Of a stretch of 10,977 nt of DNA, positions 6,628 to 10,977 are shown piece by piece. The DNA comes from CAZFIM01 sp964519615 (GTDB lineage: Bacteria; Chloroflexota; Dehalococcoidia; GIF9; UBA5629). A program made the translations under genes and the position numbers. The notes under the pieces were generated by a model that did no database searches, was not told where the DNA came from, and saw nothing but the letters and a program-made list of their open reading frames with translations. The stretch covers positions 1 to 10,977 of the forward strand of contig CAZFIM010000073.1 in the NCBI GenBank assembly GCA_964519615.1, given 5' to 3'. Position 1 is the first letter of the stretch; every line of letters starts with the position of its first letter.

Positions 6628-6649
6628 AAGCGCGTTTTAACCGGTGTTT

Positions 6650-6655
6650 ATTATA
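6650..6655 (-). promoter_or_regulatory. TATAAT -10 element for the ABC-F gene
   Basis: A perfect TATAAT on the minus strand lies 22 bases before the ABC-F ATG (6627). The matching -35 region is poor (TTCGCT at about 18 bases spacing). Transcription would start near 6643, leaving a leader of only about 16 bases without a Shine-Dalgarno sequence. Confidence 0.4.
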
Positions 6656-6698
6656 CGTGAACAGCAGTCCGGAGCGAAAATGTTAGACATAAAATATG

Positions 6699-8849
6699 CT
6701 ATGATGCCAATGAAGGATTCTGCCTCATGGAGAGCGAGATGCGTTTGCGCGCGACGTCTACCGCTGTCACCGTCACAGTCACTTTCTGATTCAGTTTAAC
6801 CACATCGGCGGGATTACGTACGAATTTATCGGAGAGCTGGCTGATATGTACCAGTCCATCCTGGTGAATGCCTATGTCAATAAAAGCGCCGAAGTTTGTG
6901 ACGTTGGTGACGATACCGGTCATGGTCATACCCGGCACGAGCTGGTCGATACGGTAAATTGCGGCATCGAAAGCGACAGCCTCGAACTCTTTGCGGGGAT
7001 CGCGCCCCGGCTTGTGAAGCTCAGCCAGAATATCGTTAACAGTCGGAAGCCCGATAGTTTCTTCGGTATAGCGCTCCGGCTGTATCTGCTTAAGGAGTGA
7101 CCCGTTGTTGATGAGATCTTCAATAGTGCATCCGAGGTCATCGGCCATACGCTGGACAATGCGGTAGCTTTCCGGATGTACAGCACTGCCGTCAAGGGGA
7201 TTTTCAGCTTCGCGAATACGCAGGAACCCTGCTGCTTGTTCAAACACTTTTGAGCCTAGCCGGGTTACTTTGGTGAGCTCCTGCCTGCTGCGGAAAGGGC
7301 CATTATTGTTGCGGTAGGCTATTATATTTTTAGCCAGTGCAGGTCCCAGCCCGGATACATAGGAAAGAAGCTGTGCGCTTGCAGTATTAACCTCAACCCC
7401 CACCTCGTTTACACAGAGCATCACCGTGTCATCAAGGGTTGTTTTCAGTTTGAGCTGGTCTACATCGTGCTGATACTGTCCCACGCCGATGGAGCGGGGA
7501 TCGATTTTTACCAGTTCCGCAAGGGGGTCCATCAGCCGTCTGCCGATGGATATCGCTCCGCGTACCGTCACATCATGGTCAGGGAATTCATCTCGAGCCG
7601 CTGACGAAGCGGAGTAGATAGAGGCGCCGCTTTCATTGACCATTACCAGAGGAATTTTTGCAGGCAAATCCAGGCTGCGGATAAAGGTATCCGTTTCCCG
7701 ACTTGCGGTTCCATTGCCGATGGCAATGGCTTCTATGTTGAAACGTTCTATCAGTTCAATAACCGTTTTGGCTGCGCTTTCCGTTCGGGCTGGCGATTGC
7801 TCTACGTAGATGATGGTATTGTAAAGAAGCATGCCTTGGCGGTCCAGACACACAATTTTGCAGCCGGTACGGTAGCCGGGATCGATGGCAAGAATAGCTT
7901 TCTGTCCCAGCGGCGGCGCCATAAGCGTCTCCTTTAAATTGCGGGCAAATACGCGCAGTGCCTCCGCATCGGCTCGCTCTTTCAATACACGACGAGTATC
8001 TGTCTCAATCGAAGGCGCAAGCAAACGCTGATAGCTGTCGTGAAGTGCAAGCATAACCTGAGCGGCGCTGGCGGAATCGTTTTTAATAAATTTGCGCTCA
8101 ATCTGGGCGAGTGCTTTTTCCTCCGGAGGACGTATAATAAGTTTAAGCAATCCCTCATTTTCTCCGCGGAACATCGCGAGCACACGGTGGCCGGGCATTT
8201 TTTTAATTTGCTCTTCCCATTGGAAGTAGTCACTGAATTTCTCTGCCTGTCTTTCCTTGCCTTTGACCACTTTTGATTGAAGAATGCCTTCACGTTCAAA
8301 GAGTGCACGCAAAGGAGTACGGGCTGTGATGCTGTCATTTATCCATTCCGCAATAATATCACGCGCACCAGCAAGCGCATCTTCGGCGGACTGGACACCT
8401 TTTTCATCGTTTACAAAAGATACCGCTTCTTGTTGGGGCTCGAGCTGTGTTTTCTGTTCGAAAAGTATGTGTGCCAGTGGCTCCAGGCCTTTTTCTTTTG
8501 CCATGGTGGCTCTCGTGCGTCGTTTAGGCCGGTAGGGCAAATACAGATCCTCCAAAACAGTGATGCTCACGGCTGATCCTATATTCTCGCGCAGATCGTC
8601 TGTGAGCAGGCCTCGTTCTTCCAGTGATTTAAGAATTGCCTGTCTTCTGCTGTCCAAAGCTTGCAATTGCGCCAGCCTGTCCCTGATATCGGTGAGAACT
8701 ACTTCATCGAGCGAGCCTGTACGCTCTTTTCTGTAGCGGGCAATAAATGGTATGGTAGCGCCGTCCTCCAGAAGCAGTGCGACCGATTGTACTTGTTGTG
8801 GGGCAAGCTCCAGTTCTCCGGCAATTCGGGCGTAATATTCACTACTCAT
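6699..8849 (-). CDS. tex: Tex-family RNA-binding transcription accessory protein
   Basis: This 716-residue protein is of normal length for bacterial Tex, a conserved nucleic-acid-binding protein related to eukaryotic Spt6. The Tex N-terminal domain is typical, with IPFIARYRKERTGSLDEV (33-50) and LEDLYLPYRPKRRT (99-112). The YqgF/RNase H-like domain begins AIDPGYRTG (321-329) and includes EAIAIGNGTASRETD (373-387). A helix-hairpin-helix region follows at about 490-545. A linker containing DPRKEFE leads to a C-terminal S1 domain (about 638-709) with GIVTNVTNFGAFIDIG and DGLVHISQL. All domains appear intact. It ends 71 bases before the ABC-F start on the same strand, but the -10 element in that gap suggests separate transcription. 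The start at 8849 is accepted because it opens the usual N-terminus; its ribosome binding site (GAAAG) is weak. Confidence 0.95.
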   Translation of the reverse strand: MSSEYYARIAGELELAPQQVQSVALLLEDGATIPFIARYRKERTGSLDEVVLTDIRDRLAQLQALDSRRQAILKSLEERGLLTDDLRENIGSAVSITVLEDLYLPYRPKRRTRATMAKEKGLEPLAHILFEQKTQLEPQQEAVSFVNDEKGVQSAEDALAGARDIIAEWINDSITARTPLRALFEREGILQSKVVKGKERQAEKFSDYFQWEEQIKKMPGHRVLAMFRGENEGLLKLIIRPPEEKALAQIERKFIKNDSASAAQVMLALHDSYQRLLAPSIETDTRRVLKERADAEALRVFARNLKETLMAPPLGQKAILAIDPGYRTGCKIVCLDRQGMLLYNTIIYVEQSPARTESAAKTVIELIERFNIEAIAIGNGTASRETDTFIRSLDLPAKIPLVMVNESGASIYSASSAARDEFPDHDVTVRGAISIGRRLMDPLAELVKIDPRSIGVGQYQHDVDQLKLKTTLDDTVMLCVNEVGVEVNTASAQLLSYVSGLGPALAKNIIAYRNNNGPFRSRQELTKVTRLGSKVFEQAAGFLRIREAENPLDGSAVHPESYRIVQRMADDLGCTIEDLINNGSLLKQIQPERYTEETIGLPTVNDILAELHKPGRDPRKEFEAVAFDAAIYRIDQLVPGMTMTGIVTNVTNFGAFIDIGIHQDGLVHISQLSDKFVRNPADVVKLNQKVTVTVTAVDVARKRISLSMRQNPSLAS

Positions 8850-9124
8850 GTATTTTTATCTTTCAGTACAGGGCAGATTTAGCAGTTGTGCAATATACAC
8901 AGCCTCCGCTGAACAAGTAAGATATATCAACGGCAGTATTTTTTCAAGGTGGCAGTGGTATGCTTTGTATGAAGGAAGCTTATGATCTCGCTTACCGGTA
9001 CGAAATAGCATGTTTTACTATATTCGTCCGGTTAGCGGTACTTGTCCGGCCGTAAAGTAACCTTTATCAAGTCAGGCTTTACAACAAGCATGCCATATTC
9101 AGTTTGGTGCAAATTGTGCAGGGC
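8850..9124. other. intergenic region between the SDR gene and tex
   Basis: This 275-base gap holds no recognisable gene. It contains a long imperfect inverted repeat (8994-9032), a 10-base near-repeat TTACCGGTAC (8992-9001) and TTAGCGGTAC (9032-9041), and on the plus strand a 31-codon ORF (8960-9055) preceded by AAGGTGG. I see no clear promoter for tex and no T-run terminator for the SDR gene, though one or both must presumably lie here. Confidence 0.5.
8994..9032. repeat. imperfect inverted repeat with 14 paired bases
   Basis: The left arm is ACCGG-t-ACGAA-ATAG (8994-9008) and the right arm is CTAT-a-TTCGT-CCGGT (9018-9032), around a 9-base loop CATGTTTTA. All 14 bases of each arm pair, with one unpaired base per arm. 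There is no T-run on either side, so it is not a standard terminator. It could be an RNA processing hairpin, a REP-like element or a protein site between the SDR gene and tex. Confidence 0.5.
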
Positions 9125-9898
9125 TCATCCCACGGCGGTCAGTCCGCCGTCAAGGTAGATTATCTGGCCGGTAATGAAGTCCGAGGCGGGAGAGGCCAAA
9201 AATATACACAGCCCCACCAGGTCCTTGGGCTCGCCGACACGCTTGAGCGGTACATTGGCAACGTACTTGGCCAGCTTTTCGGGGTCGTTCAGCGTAGCGG
9301 ATGCCAGCTCCGTGCGTATGAGAGAAGGACCGATGGCGTTGACGTTGATATTATACTGCGCCCATACGGAAGCCAGCGTACGGGTTATCATATCAACAGC
9401 ACCTTTGGTGGCGCAATAGCCTTCATTGCCGTCCCACATGGTTGCACGTGTGCCTCTCACAGAAGAGAGATTGATGATTTTACCTTTTCTATTTTCGATC
9501 ATGGTCTTGCCGAATTCACGGCATGCCAGCATTACGCCGCGGACATTGACAGCAAACATCTGGTCCCATTCATCGGGCGGAAATTCAGCCGCGGGCCGCT
9601 TGATATTAAGCCCCTGTGAGTTTACCAGAATATCGACGGTGCCGAATTTTTCTACAACATCCTTTGCACACTGTATCACGCTACGTTCATCGGTGATATC
9701 CATCTTAAAGGCAGCAACTTCCGATCCGGTTTTTTCATGGATCGTCTTTGCTATATCTGCCAGCTTCTGCATATTACGGCTGGCGATAGCAATTTTCGCG
9801 CCTCTCTCCGCCATCCCTTCCGCCATGAGTTCACCGATACCTCCTCCGCCGCCTATCACTACCACGACTTTGCCGTCCAATCTGAACATGTCTGTCAT
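9125..9898 (-). CDS. short-chain dehydrogenase/reductase (classical SDR)
   Basis: This 257-residue NAD(P)-dependent oxidoreductase acts on an alcohol or carbonyl and shows the full Rossmann fold. The cofactor loop is GGGGGIG (16-22) rather than the usual TGxxxGIG. MDITD (66-70) follows, NSQG (93-96) replaces NNAG, Asn118 is in VNVRG, and the catalytic set is Ser146, Tyr161, Lys165 in YCATK. The C-terminus FITGQIIYLDGG is standard. Ser-to-Tyr spacing is 15 residues, against about 13 in FabG. The start at 9898 has GGAGA 11 bases upstream. It lies 21 bases after the cyclase gene stop and is very probably co-transcribed with it, so its substrate may be the substrate or product of that enzyme. Gluconate 5-dehydrogenase-like or phloroglucinol reductase-like roles are possible but undecided. 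Confidence 0.9.
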   Translation of the reverse strand: MTDMFRLDGKVVVVIGGGGGIGELMAEGMAERGAKIAIASRNMQKLADIAKTIHEKTGSEVAAFKMDITDERSVIQCAKDVVEKFGTVDILVNSQGLNIKRPAAEFPPDEWDQMFAVNVRGVMLACREFGKTMIENRKGKIINLSSVRGTRATMWDGNEGYCATKGAVDMITRTLASVWAQYNINVNAIGPSLIRTELASATLNDPEKLAKYVANVPLKRVGEPKDLVGLCIFLASPASDFITGQIIYLDGGLTAVG

Positions 9899-9919
9899 TT
9901 TCTCTATGATCTCCTTCTC

Positions 9920-10687
9920 TTACTCGTCGACTATTGCTACGAGGCGGACGAGAGAAGCTTCTCCGCCGCGGTATCGTATGGGGAAGCAGGCAAGAGTACA
10001 GCGTTTGCCGGTTACTTCATCAATCTGCCCTCCGACGATCTCGATGCCGGGGATACCCGCTTTGGCCAGTGCCAGGTGGCAGGGTTCATAGACGGGGAAC
10101 TCCTCATTGGCATCTTTACCCGTTTCTTTCAAGTATTCGTTATAAAGCCATGGGGCAAATTTGTCCAGAGGAGTATGAGCAAGAGGATGGTCCATAGCAC
10201 CACCGTCGATAGCCACAGCCTTTACCTCATGTTCCACAAACCATTCGGCAGCCTCGGTATAGAATCCGGGATAGTGGTTAAAGAAGATATAGCTATAGTC
10301 CGGGAAATATTTATGCCATCCGGTATTGATAACCACGAAATCGCCCTTCTTAATCTTGGGTTTAGCGTTATCAAGTTCTTTTCTTCCGATGACATCCCAC
10401 TTCTTAAGATGTCTCATATCCACGATAACACCTTCTCCATAGCAAGATGAGAGAGGGATCTGATCGATGGTCAGGCCTCCCTGCAATACGTGAAGCGGTG
10501 CGTCCATGTGCGTGGAGGCATGAAATTTAGTCTTAATGACGGTAGTCATTTTGTTTACACCGCCCGGAAAAAGATCGCGCTCGGGGAATGAAACACGATA
10601 GATTTCTGTATCTGTCATTACCGGCCAGGGCCAGAGCGGTACTCCGGCATAAAACGGTTGTGACAGATCATAGAATTTTAAAGCCAT
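9920..10687 (-). CDS. cyclase-family metal-dependent hydrolase
   Basis: This 255-residue protein belongs to the cyclase family (kynurenine formamidase/isatin hydrolase type), which uses Mn or Zn to hydrolyse amides or open rings. The metal motif is HASTHMDAPLH with His56, His60, Asp62 and His66; the family form is HxGTHxDxPxH, so the usual Gly is Ser here. Other family blocks are DLSQPFYAGVP near the start, KKGDFVVINTGW in the middle, and AVAIDGGAMDHPLAH. There is no signal peptide, so it acts in the cytoplasm. The start at 10687 is firm, with AGGAGG 6 bases upstream. It is the first gene of a probable two-gene operon with the SDR gene. Its substrate is unknown; the company of an SDR and a likely molybdoenzyme subunit fits ring opening of a reduced cyclic compound better than tryptophan breakdown. 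Confidence 0.9.
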   Translation of the reverse strand: MALKFYDLSQPFYAGVPLWPWPVMTDTEIYRVSFPERDLFPGGVNKMTTVIKTKFHASTHMDAPLHVLQGGLTIDQIPLSSCYGEGVIVDMRHLKKWDVIGRKELDNAKPKIKKGDFVVINTGWHKYFPDYSYIFFNHYPGFYTEAAEWFVEHEVKAVAIDGGAMDHPLAHTPLDKFAPWLYNEYLKETGKDANEEFPVYEPCHLALAKAGIPGIEIVGGQIDEVTGKRCTLACFPIRYRGGEASLVRLVAIVDE

Positions 10688-10755
10688 AGTGGTCCTCCTG
10701 ATTGATTAATCCTGCTTTAATTTATTTCATATTAGAAAATCGGAACAAAAAAGAG

Positions 10756-10777
10756 TTCGTATAATATGGTAAACGAA
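10756..10777. promoter_or_regulatory. palindromic operator candidate ahead of the cyclase gene
   Basis: TTCGTATA (10756-10763) and TAAACGAA (10770-10777) form an inverted repeat matching at 7 of 8 positions around 6 bases. Size and symmetry fit a dimeric regulator of the TetR or GntR type. It lies 69 bases before the cyclase ATG and 22 bases after the preceding gene stop. The centre reads TATAAT-like on both strands (TATTAT on the minus strand), so a bound protein could cover a promoter -10. Confidence 0.4.
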
Positions 10778-10798
10778 TTTATTAATTTTTACAGTGAC

Positions 10799-10977
10799 CT
10801 ATTTCACGTTTTTAGAAAGAGCGATGTCATCCAGATTGACGTCCACCGCCGTATCCACCTTGAAATCGCGTGGTAAAAAGCCGTCTTTCTCGATAATCAG
10901 AGAGTAATTGCCTATCTCCATTTGCTCAAACCAGAAGTCACCGAAGTTGTCGGTCTTGACCGTATACTTCTTTTTGC
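10799..10977 (-). CDS. C-terminus of a protein with a carboxypeptidase-regulatory-like domain, probably an Fe-S oxidoreductase subunit
   Basis: Only the last 58 residues are visible; the 5' part lies right of the window. The frame reads KKKYTVKTDNFGDFWFE, then IGNYSLIIEKDGFLP, then VDVNLDDIALSKNVK and TAG. This is a short beta-sandwich of the carboxypeptidase regulatory/transthyretin-like type. From memory, the pattern TDNFGDFWFE...GxYSLxIEKDG...DVNLxDI is typical of the C-terminal extension on 4Fe-4S subunits of molybdopterin oxidoreductases in anaerobes, including the beta subunit of pyrogallol-phloroglucinol transhydroxylase. No cysteine clusters are visible, so this rests on the tail alone. 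It runs in the same direction as the cyclase and SDR genes, 111 bases upstream, with no terminator seen between. Confidence 0.6.
   Translation of the reverse strand, partial: KKKYTVKTDNFGDFWFEQMEIGNYSLIIEKDGFLPRDFKVDTAVDVNLDDIALSKNVK

Noticed and set aside
9426..10450. Long plus-strand ORFs opposite the SDR and cyclase genes
   Set aside because: Both overlap well-supported minus-strand genes in full and give translations without domains.
1..10977. CRISPR array, insertion sequence, toxin-antitoxin or phage genes
   Set aside because: No regularly spaced repeats, transposase or integrase motifs, or phage proteins were found on either strand.

Overview
The window looks like a chromosomal segment of an anaerobic bacterium. 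My best guess is a Dehalococcoidia-like member of the Chloroflexota or another anaerobic sediment lineage. The guess rests on gene content: an RsbRD-N protein beside a cytochrome c heme lyase, and a cyclase/SDR pair behind what looks like a molybdoenzyme Fe-S subunit. No taxonomic marker gene is present.

Left part (1-2676, plus strand, visibly AT-rich): the 3' part of a gene for an RsbRD N-terminal-domain protein, a 213-base gap with a possible 18-codon leader ORF and two mutually exclusive hairpins, then a full-length ccmF-type cytochrome c heme lyase gene. RsbRD-N proteins often sit beside dsrMKJOP in sulfite/sulfate-reducing organisms, and DsrJ is a c-type cytochrome. A Dsr or other c-cytochrome respiratory locus may therefore lie left of the window; this is inference.

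Boundary (2697-2934): an intact tRNA-Lys(CTT) gene on the minus strand whose 3' end faces the AT-rich block and lies 20 bases from the ccmF stop. A terminator-like hairpin sits just upstream of it, and a degenerate tRNA-like sequence lies about 100 bases further on. The shift in composition at a tRNA 3' end resembles a genomic island edge.

Right part (2933-10977, all minus strand, higher GC): a small four-helix membrane protein, a D-2-hydroxyacid dehydrogenase, an ABC-F ATPase, the Tex RNA-binding protein, then an apparent two-gene operon of a cyclase-family metal hydrolase followed by an SDR oxidoreductase. At the right edge is the C-terminus of a protein with a carboxypeptidase-regulatory-like beta domain, of the kind appended to Fe-S subunits of molybdopterin oxidoreductases. 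The first four genes look like separately transcribed chromosomal genes. The last three could be one catabolic locus for cyclic or polyhydroxylated aromatic compounds, with a palindromic operator candidate ahead of the cyclase gene.

No CRISPR array, insertion sequence, rRNA or origin was seen. Nothing here amounts to a clearly new system. The most promising leads are the tRNA-bordered AT-rich block with its ccmF leader, and the cyclase/SDR/Fe-S locus.
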